Below the pieces are notes generated by a model. It was not told the DNA's origin, did not search any database, and saw only the letters and a program-made list of their open reading frames with translations. The position numbers and the translations under genes are program-made. From an uncultured Alistipes sp. (GTDB lineage: Bacteria > Bacteroidota > Bacteroidia > Bacteroidales > Rikenellaceae), in assembly GCA_944326855.1 (NCBI GenBank), contig CALVFO010000029.1, positions 62,001 to 126,000 of the forward strand: a stretch of DNA of 64,000 nucleotides, in the 5' to 3' direction. Positions 34,924 to 44,372 of the stretch are shown here, in pieces (positions within the stretch are counted from its first letter, which is position 1; each line of letters begins with the position of its first letter).

Positions 34924-36228
34924 TTACAGACGATCTATTTTGTCCACGGCCATGGCCTCCAATACCTCGGCCAAGCCTTCGATGCGGGTTTTGCCCAAAA
35001 CTTCGCGAACAAAACCGTACATCTGCAACCTACGCGCCTCCTGCAGAGAGATACCCCGTTGACGCATATAGTAAATCGCTTCGGGATCCAACTGTCCCAC
35101 CGTAGCCCCATGGCTGCACTTCACATCGTCGGCATAAATTTCCAATTGAGGTTTCGTATAGACATGGGCGCCGGTATTCAAGATCAAGCCATTGTTCTGT
35201 TGATAGGCATTGGTACGTTGAGCATCCGGGGCCACATAGATTCGACCGCTGAATACCGCCGTTCCCTCTCCGGAAGCGATGCTTTTAAACTGCTCCGACG
35301 AGGTGCAATCCGATACATGGTGCCGAATATCGGTTGTATAATCGAACTTTTCGGCTTCGCCTGCCAGCATCACGCCGTCCGTACGATTCTCGGCTCCGCA
35401 GCCGTCGAGCATCACGGTCAAATCGTGACGCAACAACGCTCCGTTGAACGAAGCCGACAACGATTCGAAACGGCTATTCCGTGCCTGGCGGACATATCCC
35501 CCCGAAACACTGACGGCCTGCGCAGAGAGTCGATACAATTCGACCATCTCGATCCGGGCATCCTCCCCGACCGACACCTCCCGGGTGCCACATTTCAAGG
35601 TAGAAGCCTCGCCACGGCTCCGATGATCCCACACCAACCGGGCCGCACTGCCCCGTTCGAATACAAACAGATGGCGAGCAAAGCAATAAAGAGCCTCACC
35701 TCCATCGCCCACTTCGTCTTCGATCACAAACGGAAGAGGTTCTTCCACTCCGGTCGGCACATACACGAAAACTCCGTCCTGCATCCAAAGCGCCGACATC
35801 GCCGAAAAAACATCCTGAGGATCGGTCAACGTATCGTAATAACGTTCCACCAAAGAGGGTTCCTGCCGGGCAGCAGCAGCCAACGAGCCGAAGATCACCC
35901 CGTTTGACAAACGCGTCAGGGTTTTCTCCCCGCAGCCACCATTCAACAGCCGAATGCGATGTCCCTGAATCGGCAGGCTGTCCGAATCGGTCGCCGATGC
36001 GGGGGCGGCTTCCGTCGCCAGGCGATATTCGCCGGCGAAGGCTGTGCGCAGATCGGTATAGTGATACCGATCGCCGTGCCCCGACCCCTTGGCGGGAATT
36101 TCCAAACGTTCGAAAGCCTCCAGAGCCTTACGGCGCACAGCCTCCAGGAGAGGTACGGAAGCCGCCCCCCGGGTTGCAGCCCAAGCCCGATAACGTTCGA
36201 TCCAACGGTTTTCGAGAGAACGTTCCAT
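34924..36228 (-). CDS. sufD: Fe-S cluster assembly protein SufD
   Basis: A 434-residue scaffold subunit of the SufBCD complex. The C-terminal core is typical: LDGCGAENRTDGVMLAGEAEKFDYTTDIRHHVSDCTSSEQFKSIA, then the SHGATVGQLDPEAIYYMRQRGIS motif and the helix EARRLQMYGFVREVL. The N-terminal helical region is variable, as in the family. The start at 36228 lies 3 bases after the sufC stop, so the two are translationally adjacent. SufD forms a heterodimer with SufB and helps iron entry. No signs of degradation. Confidence 0.95.
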   Translation of the reverse strand: MERSLENRWIERYRAWAATRGAASVPLLEAVRRKALEAFERLEIPAKGSGHGDRYHYTDLRTAFAGEYRLATEAAPASATDSDSLPIQGHRIRLLNGGCGEKTLTRLSNGVIFGSLAAAARQEPSLVERYYDTLTDPQDVFSAMSALWMQDGVFVYVPTGVEEPLPFVIEDEVGDGGEALYCFARHLFVFERGSAARLVWDHRSRGEASTLKCGTREVSVGEDARIEMVELYRLSAQAVSVSGGYVRQARNSRFESLSASFNGALLRHDLTVMLDGCGAENRTDGVMLAGEAEKFDYTTDIRHHVSDCTSSEQFKSIASGEGTAVFSGRIYVAPDAQRTNAYQQNNGLILNTGAHVYTKPQLEIYADDVKCSHGATVGQLDPEAIYYMRQRGISLQEARRLQMYGFVREVLGKTRIEGLAEVLEAMAVDKIDRL

Positions 36229-36231
36229 ACT

Positions 36232-36981
36232 CTATTCGTATTGATTGATGAGCCAATCGTACCCTTCCTTCTCCAGCTTCAAGGCCAGGCTCTTATCGCC
36301 CGAGTAGATGATCTGTCCCTTGTAGAGCACATGCACGTAATCGGGCACGATATAATCCAACAACCGCTGATAATGCGTAATGACGACCGTGGCGTTATCG
36401 GGGCGTTTCAGCTTGGTCACACCCGTGCCGACGATCCGCAGCGCATCGATATCCAGACCGCTGTCTGTTTCGTCCAGAATCGCCAGTTTGGGTTCGAGCA
36501 TCGCCATCTGGAAGATCTCGTTCTTTTTCTTTTCTCCGCCCGAGAATCCTTCGTTCACCGCCCGCGAGGTCAACTTGCTGTCCAGTTCCACGACCGAAGC
36601 GCGTTCCCGCATCATCCGCAGAAATTCGGCGGCCGACAAAGGTTCCAGACCCTGATATTTCCGTTTTTCGCTGACGGCCACTTTCAGGAAATTGGCCATG
36701 CTCACGCCCGGAATCTCCACCGGATACTGAAAACCCAGGAAAATACCGGCCCGGGCCCGATCCTCGATACTCATCGACAACAGATCCCGGCCTTCATAGA
36801 GCACTTCTCCGTCCGTCACTTCGAAACGTTCGTTACCGGCCAGCACCGAAGCGAACGTACTTTTTCCCGAACCGTTGGGTCCCATAATGGCGTGGACTTC
36901 GCCCGCCCGCACCGAGAAATTAATTCCCCGGAGTATCTCTTTGCCATCGACCGTGGCATGCAAATTTTTAACTTCTAACAT
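36232..36981 (-). CDS. sufC: Fe-S assembly ATPase SufC
   Basis: A 249-residue soluble ABC-type ATPase. The Walker A motif GPNGSGKST is at residues 34-42, and the signature FSGGEKKKNEIFQMAML is the SufC-specific variant. Walker B is LAILDETDSGLDIDAL and the switch histidine lies in VVITHYQRLL. It powers conformational change of the SufBCD scaffold. A 245-bp gap separates it from sufB upstream, unusual for an otherwise tight operon, while sufD starts 3 bases downstream. Confidence 0.97.
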   Translation of the reverse strand: MLEVKNLHATVDGKEILRGINFSVRAGEVHAIMGPNGSGKSTFASVLAGNERFEVTDGEVLYEGRDLLSMSIEDRARAGIFLGFQYPVEIPGVSMANFLKVAVSEKRKYQGLEPLSAAEFLRMMRERASVVELDSKLTSRAVNEGFSGGEKKKNEIFQMAMLEPKLAILDETDSGLDIDALRIVGTGVTKLKRPDNATVVITHYQRLLDYIVPDYVHVLYKGQIIYSGDKSLALKLEKEGYDWLINQYE

Positions 36982-37226
36982 ATTTTGTTTGCCATTTTCT
37001 TACATTTCCCGATTTCACGCGGAGAGGGCGTCTGCTGCCGACGAGCCCCGCTGTGTCCGATTGTGCCTATCACGCGATAGCCGCTCCATCGAAGTACGCC
37101 CGAAACGTTCCGCGGATCTGAGAGAACCAAACACTGAACGGATACGCTGTATTGCAACTGGCCACCTAAAGCACTCGTTTCATTTCACGTATCATCGTCG
37201 TTCGTGTACCACTTCCAAACACCGGA
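36982..37226 (-). other. Non-coding gap inside the suf operon
   Basis: 245 bases between sufB and sufC with no gene or obvious promoter on the minus strand. GC content and lack of open frames suggest a true spacer. It could hold an RNA-processing or internal control site. Confidence 0.4.
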
Positions 37227-38672
37227 TTAGCCTACGCTACCCTCCAGCGAGATGGAAAGCAACTTCTGGGCCTCCACGGCAAATTCCATCGGTAACTTAT
37301 TGAGCACCTCTTTGGCATAGCCGTTGACAATCAGGCCCACGGCATCTTCCGTCGACAACCCGCGCTGATTGCAGTAAAAGAGCTGGTCTTCGCCGATTTT
37401 CGAGGTCGTCGCTTCATGTTCGACCACCGCCGAGGGATTGTCCACCTCAATATAAGGGAACGTGTGCGCTCCGCAACGATCGCCGATCAACAACGAATCG
37501 CACTGCGAATAATTCCGGGCGCCTTCCGCCTTCCGGGATACGCGCACCAGCCCGCGATAACTGTTCTGGCTTTGTCCGGCCGAAATTCCTTTCGAGACGA
37601 TACGGCTGCGGGTACCGCGCCCCAGATGGATCATCCGGGTCCCCGTATCGGCCTGCTGGTGGTTATTGGTCACCGCCACCGAATAAAACTCGCCCACCGA
37701 ATTGTCGCCGGCCAGGATACAACTGGGATATTTCCACGTAATGGCCGAACCGGTTTCGACCTGCGTCCACGACAGACGGGCATTTTCACCCCGGCACATA
37801 CCGCGTTTGGTCACAAAATTATAGACCCCGCCCCGGCCGTCCTTATCGCCCGGATACCAGTTTTGCACCGTCGAATATTTCACTTCGGCATCCTTGAGTA
37901 CCACGATTTCGACTACCGCGGCATGCAGTTGGTTTTCGTCCCGCATGGGAGCGGTACAGCCCTCCATATAGCTGACATAGGACCCTTCGTCGGCCACAAT
38001 CAACGTCCGTTCGAACTGGCCCGTACCCGCCGCATTGATGCGGAAATAGGTAGACAGTTCCATCGGGCAACGCACTCCTTTGGGAATATAACAGAACGAC
38101 CCGTCCGAAAAAACCGCCGCATTGAGGGCCGCAAAAAAGTTATCGGTATAGGGAACCACGCTTCCCAGATACTGACGCACCAGATCGGGATAATCGCGCA
38201 AGGCTTCCGATATGGAACAGAAAACGATGCCTTTTTCAGCCAGTGTCTCTTTAAAAGTCGTCTTCACGGAAACCGAGTCCATCACGGCATCCACGGCGAC
38301 ACCCGCCAACAACATCCTCTCTTCGATAGGCACGCCCAGTTTTTCGAACGTAGCCAGCAACTCCGGGTCCACTTCATCCAGACTCTCGTATTTGGGTTTC
38401 GTTCGCGGAGCCGCATAGTAAATAATATCCTGGAAATCGATTTCGGGGATATCGAGATGTGCCCAGCGCGGCATGCTCAGCGTACGCCAATGGCGATAAG
38501 CCTTCAGGCGAAATTCAGTCATCCAGTCAGGTTCGCCCTTTTTCTGCGAAATCAGCCGTACGATATCCTCATTGAGTCCTTTGGGAATGGTTTCCGTATC
38601 GATGTCGGTGACAAAACCGTACTTATAATCCGACCCGGTCAGGTCATCCCATATTTTATCTTGTTGTTCCAT
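37227..38672 (-). CDS. sufB: Fe-S cluster assembly protein SufB
   Basis: A 481-residue SufB, the scaffold subunit on which clusters are built. Typical blocks are [42 protein letters not shown], the [20 protein letters not shown] segment, and C-terminal [23 protein letters not shown] with the conserved cysteine used for sulfur transfer, then [24 protein letters not shown] start it at the ATG at 38672 ([11 protein letters not shown]); an in-frame start 11 codons upstream lies inside the promoter-proximal leader. It is the first gene of the suf operon, behind a perfect promoter match. Confidence 0.97.
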   Translation of the reverse strand: MEQQDKIWDDLTGSDYKYGFVTDIDTETIPKGLNEDIVRLISQKKGEPDWMTEFRLKAYRHWRTLSMPRWAHLDIPEIDFQDIIYYAAPRTKPKYESLDEVDPELLATFEKLGVPIEERMLLAGVAVDAVMDSVSVKTTFKETLAEKGIVFCSISEALRDYPDLVRQYLGSVVPYTDNFFAALNAAVFSDGSFCYIPKGVRCPMELSTYFRINAAGTGQFERTLIVADEGSYVSYMEGCTAPMRDENQLHAAVVEIVVLKDAEVKYSTVQNWYPGDKDGRGGVYNFVTKRGMCRGENARLSWTQVETGSAITWKYPSCILAGDNSVGEFYSVAVTNNHQQADTGTRMIHLGRGTRSRIVSKGISAGQSQNSYRGLVRVSRKAEGARNYSQCDSLLIGDRCGAHTFPYIEVDNPSAVVEHEATTSKIGEDQLFYCNQRGLSTEDAVGLIVNGYAKEVLNKLPMEFAVEAQKLLSISLEGSVG

Positions 38673-38709
38673 CGGAATATCAACCTCCGTATATCTGCAA
38701 TTCAAACGA

Positions 38710-38740
38710 CAAAGTTAATCTTTCGGGAGGGACCTGCAAA
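38710..38740 (-). promoter_or_regulatory. Promoter of the sufBCDS operon
   Basis: The minus strand has TTTG (38740-38737), a 19-bp spacer and TAACTTTG (38717-38710), an exact match to TTTG-N19-TAnnTTTG. The leader is about 35 nt. Confidence 0.85.
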
Positions 38741-39098
38741 ATTTTAGCCAAATTTCAACAAGCCGGGTTCAGGGGATATTTCCGGTTTCCAGGCCATACC
38801 GTCCAGAACTCCGACCCGAAAGACAAGCCCTTTCGTACCGTTTGGCGACAGGGTTACCGAACCAACGAAATTCCGTACCCAAAAATTACATCGCCGACTC
38901 CTTTTTTTCGAGGCATAGCAACCCCGAGCCCTCCGAAGCACACGCTTCCCGACCCTCCGCCACTTCAAGTCCGCTCGTTCTCCGCTCATCCTTTCGTTCG
39001 TCCTTTCGTTCGTCCTTTCGTTCCTCACCCCACTCGATTCAGCCTCATCTCGAAAGCAGCCTTGGAACAGACATCTTCCCACCCCCACCCCAAACAAA
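38741..39098. other. Intergenic region with a short tandem repeat
   Basis: No convincing gene. Open frames on both strands owe their length to GC content and encode simple repeats (NERT or SSFR). The region contains the 12-bp repeat at 38989-39024 and ends at the terminator of the TPR gene. Confidence 0.5.
38989..39024. repeat. 12-bp tandem repeat, three units
   Basis: TCCTTTCGTTCG occurs at 38989-39000 and 39001-39012, and with one change (last base) at 39013-39024. Confidence 0.85.
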
Positions 39099-39129
39099 GC
39101 GAGGGCATAGCCTGATGCCATGCCCTCGC
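39099..39129 (-). terminator. Probable terminator of the gyrA-TPR operon
   Basis: GCGAGGGCAT (39099-39108) pairs perfectly with ATGCCCTCGC (39120-39129). The minus-strand tail CTTTGTTTG is moderately T-rich. Confidence 0.7.
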
Positions 39130-39151
39130 CTTTATATGAGTCCGTCAGGAT

Positions 39152-40459
39152 TTATTCCTGCATGGATTTGAACAATTCGTTGTACTTGTTGTAATTCTCC
39201 ATCATGCTGGCCGATTCGTCACGCAGACGGAAGAATACGTTTTTGAGCAATTCCACGCTGGCGGCATCTTCCGGATTGAGGGCATGTGCCTTTTCCAGCG
39301 GAGCAATCGATTCCTGATAAGCAGCATATACTTTTGCCAATTCTGCATTGTAAGCATCCTGGCTGGTGAAACGCTGTTCGTTGAGAATCTTAGCCTGTTC
39401 GTCGGCGTATTTGATCATCGTCAGACCCAGGTTGAAGTTGGTGCTGAAATCATCGGGCAGCAATTCGCTTGCTTTCTTAAACGCCTCAATGGCTTCGGGC
39501 AGTTTGCCGAGTTTTTCACTCACGCGCCCCAAACCGGCATACAATTCCGGATTGGTCGGATCTGCCGTAATGGCGGCTTCCACCAACGGAATGATCGCCG
39601 TGGGATCTTCACCCGTATTGGCATACACATTCAGCAGGCCTTCGATAATCTTGGTATTCTTCGGATATTTGCTCAAAGCATCCTGCAAGAGCTCTTTGGC
39701 TTCCGTCGTTTTATTTTCTCCGTTGTAGCAGATCGACAAATAGTAGTATACATCTCCATCTACGACATAACCGTTGTCGATAGCGGCTTTCAGGTATTTT
39801 TCACCCATCGGATAATCCATGACTACCGTAGCCAACAGACCGGCGTTGTAACCCGACAGCGTATCGATCTTATTCAGCACAGCCCCTCCGGCAATATCAT
39901 AGGCTTTGGCGAAATAAGCGGCTGCCGTTTTAAACTGACGACGAGCATATTCGTTATCAGCCATCTGTTTGTACGTATTCACTACGCCCTGAACACCTTC
40001 CGTAGCTTTGGTCATCGTACCCGTGGATTTGTCCAATTCGACCGCTTTCGCATAAGCAGCCGCCGATTTATCCAAAGCATCGACGAAAACCGGTTTGGTG
40101 ATTTCCCAGAAATTCATCACGCCATCCGCGAAATACAGTTTCACATAAGGGAAAACAGTCACTTTATACTCTTTCCCTTCCACGGTTTCCGTCGTTTCTT
40201 CGCCTTTACCGAAACTCAACAACGTCGTGGCTTCATCCATACCACGGAACATCTGAGAGGTAATCGCCGAACCGGCTTCATAATAGGTCTTACCCATATT
40301 CAGCCACAGGCTGGCTTTCCCGTTTTTCTTGGAATCCTTGCTGTCCGCTTCCAACTTATCGATCTTTTTGGTCAGAGCGGCTTCGTTCACCTTCTGTGCC
40401 CGGGCGAGTCCCATGCTCCCCAACAAAGCGACCGATATCAATACAATTACACGTTTCAT
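39152..40459 (-). CDS. Secreted TPR-repeat protein
   Basis: A 435-residue protein with a signal peptide (MKRVIVLISVALLGSMGLARAQ) and at least five tetratricopeptide-like helical pairs from about residue 40 to 390. Examples are ASLWLNMGKTYYEAGSAIT, EYARRQFKTAAAYFAKAYDIAG, DVYYYLSICYNGENKTTEAKELLQDAL and PELYAGLGRVSEKLGKLPEAIEAFKKA. It is probably periplasmic or outer-membrane-associated and binds other proteins; no enzyme domain is visible. It follows gyrA by 29 bases on the same strand. Adjacency to gyrA recurs in related Bacteroidota, which is established only as gene order, not function. A hairpin terminator follows. Confidence 0.88.
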   Translation of the reverse strand: MKRVIVLISVALLGSMGLARAQKVNEAALTKKIDKLEADSKDSKKNGKASLWLNMGKTYYEAGSAITSQMFRGMDEATTLLSFGKGEETTETVEGKEYKVTVFPYVKLYFADGVMNFWEITKPVFVDALDKSAAAYAKAVELDKSTGTMTKATEGVQGVVNTYKQMADNEYARRQFKTAAAYFAKAYDIAGGAVLNKIDTLSGYNAGLLATVVMDYPMGEKYLKAAIDNGYVVDGDVYYYLSICYNGENKTTEAKELLQDALSKYPKNTKIIEGLLNVYANTGEDPTAIIPLVEAAITADPTNPELYAGLGRVSEKLGKLPEAIEAFKKASELLPDDFSTNFNLGLTMIKYADEQAKILNEQRFTSQDAYNAELAKVYAAYQESIAPLEKAHALNPEDAASVELLKNVFFRLRDESASMMENYNKYNELFKSMQE

Positions 40460-40488
40460 ACTCGAGTTTTTTTGATTAGAATTCGATT

Positions 40489-43017
40489 TTATGGTTGTTC
40501 CGTCGTGGCAGAACTTTCTACGGTTTCTACTGAAGTGGATTCTTCGGCAGCGGTTTCATTTTCTTCGCTTTTCGGAACGGGAACGACCGACGCGATTGAA
40601 TCGCCGCTACGCAAATTGATCACCTTAACGCCTTGAGTAGCACGTCCCGATACACGTATATCGCTGACCGGAATGCGGATCGTCAATCCCGAACGATTGA
40701 TAATCATCAGATCGTTTTCGTCACACACCGCCTTAATCGCGATCAATTTACCGGTTTTTTCGGTAATCTGCAAAGTTTTCACCCCTTTTCCACCCCGGTT
40801 GGTGATTCGGTAGTCTTCCAGGCTCGTCCGTTTTCCGTAACCGTTTTCAGAAACCACCAGAATATCTTCCCGGCTATCGGGTTCGATGCAAATCATGCCG
40901 ACCACTTCATCGTCTTCCTCAATCGTGATTCCTTTCACGCCGGCACCCGTACGCCCGATCGGCCGCACCGTCGATTCATTGAAGCGGATGGCCTTTCCTT
41001 CCCGAGCCGCAATAATCACTTCACTGTTTCCACTGGTCAGTTTGGCTTCCAACAACTGATCGCCTTCTTTGATGGTAATGGCGTTCACCCCGTTCTGACG
41101 AGGACGCGAATAGGCTTCCAGACGCGTTTTCTTCACGATACCGTCCTTGGTACACATGATGATGTAGTTGTTGTCCACATACTCCTTGTCATCCAAGCGG
41201 CGAACATTGATGTAGGCGCGGACTTTATCATCGGGCTCAATCTGGATCACATTCTGGATGGCCCGACCCTTGGAAGCCCGGGTTCCTTCCGGAATGTCGT
41301 ACACTTTCAACCAATAGCAGCGACCCTTTTCCGTGAAGAACAACATCGTGTTGTGCATGGTCGTCACGTAGATGTGTTCGATGAAGTCTTCATCGCGGGT
41401 TGCACTGCCTTTCATACCCACACCGCCCCGATTCTGAGTCCGGTATTCGGTCAGCGGAGTCCGTTTGATGTACCCCATGTGGGAAATGGTGATGACCATC
41501 TCTTCATCGGCATAGAAATCTTCCGGATTGAACTCTTCGGCACTCAACACCACTTCGGTCCGACGGGCATCCCCGTATTTTTCCTTGATTTCGACCAGTT
41601 CGTCACGCACGACTTTCATTTGCAGGGCTTCGCTCGCCAACACTTCCCGCAGGTAAGCGATCAGTTTGGATACCTCCTCGTATTCGGCTCTTAGTTTGTC
41701 GCGTTCCAGACCGGTCAGGGCCCGCAACCGCATATCGATAATGGCTGCCGACTGCACCTCGCTCAACGAGAAACGTTCCATCAGGGCCGCTTTGGCCTCG
41801 TCGGGATTCTGAGCCGCCCGAATGATCCGGATCACCTCGTCGATGTTGTCCACCGCAACGAGCAAACCTTCCAGGATATGGGCCCGTTTTTCGGCCTGCG
41901 TCAGATCGTAACGCGTACGGCGTACGACCACATCATGACGGTGACGCACGAAATATTTGATCAGGTCCTTCAGGTTCAACAACATGGGACGTCCATCCAC
42001 CAAGGCGATATTGTTCACCGGGAACGAACTTTGCAACGGCGTATGCTTGTACAGATTGTTCAGCACAACACTGGCTACGGCATCGTGTTTGAGAATCATC
42101 ACGATACGCATCCCCTGACGGTCACTTTCGTCGTTGATGTAGGCAATGCCCTCGATCTTCTTGTCGTTGATCATGTCGGCGATCTTGCGAATCATCTCGG
42201 CTTTGTTGACCATATAGGGAATTTCGGTCACCACGATGCATTCGCGACCCGTCGAGGTATGTTCAATTTCGGTTTTAGAGCGGATAACCACACGTCCCCG
42301 ACCGGTTTCATACGCTTCGCGCACGCCTTCGTATCCGTACACGATCCCGCCGGTGGGAAAATCCGGCGCCTTCACATATTGCAGCAACTCAGACACTTCG
42401 ATATCCGGATTGTCGATATAGGCACAGGTGGCATCCAATACTTCCGAAAGGTTGTGGGGAGGCATGTTGGTCGCCATCCCGACGGCAATCCCGGCCGCTC
42501 CGTTGACCAGCAACAGCGGAATCTTGGTCGGCAACACCACCGGTTCCCGCAGCGTTTCATCGAAGTTGGGGCGGAAGTCGACCGTATCCTTGTCGATATC
42601 GGCCATGACCTCATCCGCAATTTTCTGCATCCGGGCTTCGGTATAACGCATGGCGGCGGCTCCGTCACCGTCTACCGACCCGAAGTTTCCCTGACCGTCC
42701 ACCAACATGTAACGCATGCTCCATTCCTGGGCCATACGTACCATGGCTTCATAGACCGAATAGTCGCCGTGCGGGTGGAACTTACCCAGCACATCCCCCA
42801 CGATACGGGCCGATTTACGATGAGGCTTATCGGAATAGAGATTCAGTTCGTTGCTCATATCGTACAGAATACGACGGTGTACGGGTTTGAGTCCATCCCG
42901 CACATCGGGCAGAGCACGCGACACGATCACCGACATCGAATAATCGATGTAGGCGGTCTTCATCTCTTCCTCTATATTGATTTTAATTATTCTTTCTCCT
43001 TTTTCTGCTTCAGCCAT
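40489..43017 (-). CDS. gyrA: DNA gyrase subunit A
   Basis: An 842-residue gyrase A subunit that breaks and rejoins DNA to introduce negative supercoils. The catalytic tyrosine is Y125 in MRYTEARM. The C-terminal beta-pinwheel carries repeats such as [13 protein letters not shown] and the GyrA-box-like [13 protein letters not shown]. The acidic tail ([19 protein letters not shown]) is normal. In the quinolone-resistance region, [18 protein letters not shown] has Tyr86 and Glu90 at the positions of E. coli Ser83 and Asp87 (see findings). The start [12 protein letters not shown] at 43017 lies 27 nt downstream of a matching promoter. Confidence 0.98.
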   Translation of the reverse strand: MAEAEKGERIIKINIEEEMKTAYIDYSMSVIVSRALPDVRDGLKPVHRRILYDMSNELNLYSDKPHRKSARIVGDVLGKFHPHGDYSVYEAMVRMAQEWSMRYMLVDGQGNFGSVDGDGAAAMRYTEARMQKIADEVMADIDKDTVDFRPNFDETLREPVVLPTKIPLLLVNGAAGIAVGMATNMPPHNLSEVLDATCAYIDNPDIEVSELLQYVKAPDFPTGGIVYGYEGVREAYETGRGRVVIRSKTEIEHTSTGRECIVVTEIPYMVNKAEMIRKIADMINDKKIEGIAYINDESDRQGMRIVMILKHDAVASVVLNNLYKHTPLQSSFPVNNIALVDGRPMLLNLKDLIKYFVRHRHDVVVRRTRYDLTQAEKRAHILEGLLVAVDNIDEVIRIIRAAQNPDEAKAALMERFSLSEVQSAAIIDMRLRALTGLERDKLRAEYEEVSKLIAYLREVLASEALQMKVVRDELVEIKEKYGDARRTEVVLSAEEFNPEDFYADEEMVITISHMGYIKRTPLTEYRTQNRGGVGMKGSATRDEDFIEHIYVTTMHNTMLFFTEKGRCYWLKVYDIPEGTRASKGRAIQNVIQIEPDDKVRAYINVRRLDDKEYVDNNYIIMCTKDGIVKKTRLEAYSRPRQNGVNAITIKEGDQLLEAKLTSGNSEVIIAAREGKAIRFNESTVRPIGRTGAGVKGITIEEDDEVVGMICIEPDSREDILVVSENGYGKRTSLEDYRITNRGGKGVKTLQITEKTGKLIAIKAVCDENDLMIINRSGLTIRIPVSDIRVSGRATQGVKVINLRSGDSIASVVPVPKSEENETAAEESTSVETVESSATTEQP

Positions 43018-43043
43018 ATTTTCAGGTCTTCAAAATCATCCCG

Positions 43044-43074
43044 CTAAAGTACTCATTTTTTAGATAACCTCAAA
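43044..43074 (-). promoter_or_regulatory. Promoter of gyrA
   Basis: The minus strand has TTTG (43074-43071), a 19-bp spacer and TACTTTAG (43051-43044), one mismatch from TAnnTTTG. Confidence 0.7.
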
Positions 43075-43101
43075 ACCGGCGGACACTTTTTCCGCCTCTT
43101 C

Positions 43102-44262
43102 CTACTCTTCCGCCAAAGAAGGTCGTCGGGGTCCCAGCGTCACCCACACCATCCGTAACCAGGTCAGCAAGAAGAGCCACTGATTCAGATCCAGGGTATC
43201 GAAGAAAAAGTGCATCCACTTCACCGGGAAAAGGATATCCACCGGCATCCACACCAAAACAACGAAGTTGGCCCAGAAAAGCAGTTTATCCAACGGGCGG
43301 GGTATCCGACTCCAGTACCAGATCAGATAGCCCAACAGAGCGATGACATAGGTATGTTTTTCGGCGGCATTGCTGAACAGGATGACATACCCCATCAAAA
43401 TACCGAGAGTCTGAGCCCGAAAAGCCGGATCGTTCCATCGAGACCGGCAGGCCACCAGCAATCCGGCCAGCGCCAACAACACACCTCCTTGTATATAATG
43501 AATATACGAAGGCAACACCGGGAAGAGCACCCGGATGTTGAAAAACGTTTCGAAAACCCGGGTTCCGTAATGCACATTCAGTCCGTCGACCCAGGCGCGA
43601 TAATAGTCCAACAAGGATGCCAGCGGGATATTCACCACCGGCAGAACAAAATACAGGGCGGCTATACCCACCGTATAGGCCATATTGCGCCAGAAATGGG
43701 GATAACACAGCAACAGTCCCAATTGAAAGATCCCGTACACTTTGGTAAATCCGGAAATCAGGATCAGGGCGATCGCCCATCCGGCCCGTCCTCTTTCCAG
43801 AAGGCTAAAAGCGAACACAAACAGATAAGCCACGGCCACATTATACTGGAAGGAAAGCTGTGTCGTTGCCAGAATCAGCATGGTATACAGGTACATATTC
43901 CGTTTCTGGCGCACCGTATATCGATCTGGGAGAGTAAAAATCGCCACAAAATAGAGCGTATAGTTGAACAGATTCCAGACAAACGGTCCCAACCAGGCGG
44001 GCAACAACGCGAAGGGTGTAAACAGCAGATTGAACAGCGGCCCGTACAAATAATAATCATGATGTGCAGCAGCCCACTGGCTGCCATAAGGAACGATTCC
44101 CCGCCAAAAGTCGAGGGTCGCCTCCGCAAAGATCATGAAATTGAAATGTTTTCCCCGCATCACCTCCGAAAAACTGAGGCCGAATGTCAGCAAGAAGCCC
44201 AATAAATAGAGGTTACGCCGGTTCATAAAGAAACGGTCGAGGGCTGTGAAAAAAGAACGCAT
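43102..44262 (-). CDS. GT87-like integral membrane glycosyltransferase (DUF2029)
   Basis: A 386-residue membrane protein with about 9-10 predicted helices. The large loop after the first helix (RGIVPYGSQWAAAHHDYYLYGPLFNLLFTPFALLPAWLGPFVWNL) matches the GT-C/GT87 pattern, in which a D(x)YxYxP-like segment lies near the active site. GT87 enzymes move mannose or arabinose from polyprenyl phosphate on the outer face of the inner membrane. The start is 44262; an internal ATG at 44226 is also possible. A TATCTTTG box lies at 44338-44331. No terminator separates it clearly from the gyrA promoter downstream. Acceptor unknown. Confidence 0.75.
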   Translation of the reverse strand: MRSFFTALDRFFMNRRNLYLLGFLLTFGLSFSEVMRGKHFNFMIFAEATLDFWRGIVPYGSQWAAAHHDYYLYGPLFNLLFTPFALLPAWLGPFVWNLFNYTLYFVAIFTLPDRYTVRQKRNMYLYTMLILATTQLSFQYNVAVAYLFVFAFSLLERGRAGWAIALILISGFTKVYGIFQLGLLLCYPHFWRNMAYTVGIAALYFVLPVVNIPLASLLDYYRAWVDGLNVHYGTRVFETFFNIRVLFPVLPSYIHYIQGGVLLALAGLLVACRSRWNDPAFRAQTLGILMGYVILFSNAAEKHTYVIALLGYLIWYWSRIPRPLDKLLFWANFVVLVWMPVDILFPVKWMHFFFDTLDLNQWLFLLTWLRMVWVTLGPRRPSLAEE

Positions 44263-44330
44263 AGGCTATCGTTGGGTGTTAATGTGACGGAATCTCCCCT
44301 TTTCAAAAGTTTCCCGAGCATTTTCCGCTT

Positions 44331-44338
44331 CAAAGATA
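44331..44338 (-). promoter_or_regulatory. -7 element for the GT87-like gene
   Basis: The minus strand reads TATCTTTG, matching TAnnTTTG, 68 bases upstream of the start codon. Confidence 0.55.
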
Positions 44339-44372
44339 ACCAAATTCTGAATTTTCCCGTATATTCATCGAC

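Noticed and set aside
37416..38747. 443-codon open frame antisense to sufB, and similar ones antisense to gyrA and the OPT gene
   Set aside because: All overlap intact conserved genes and have no initiation signals or family resemblance.
38744..39121. Open frame with NERT repeats antisense to the intergenic region
   Set aside because: It is created by the 12-bp DNA repeat in a GC-rich gap; no homology or ribosome binding site, and it runs into the suf promoter.
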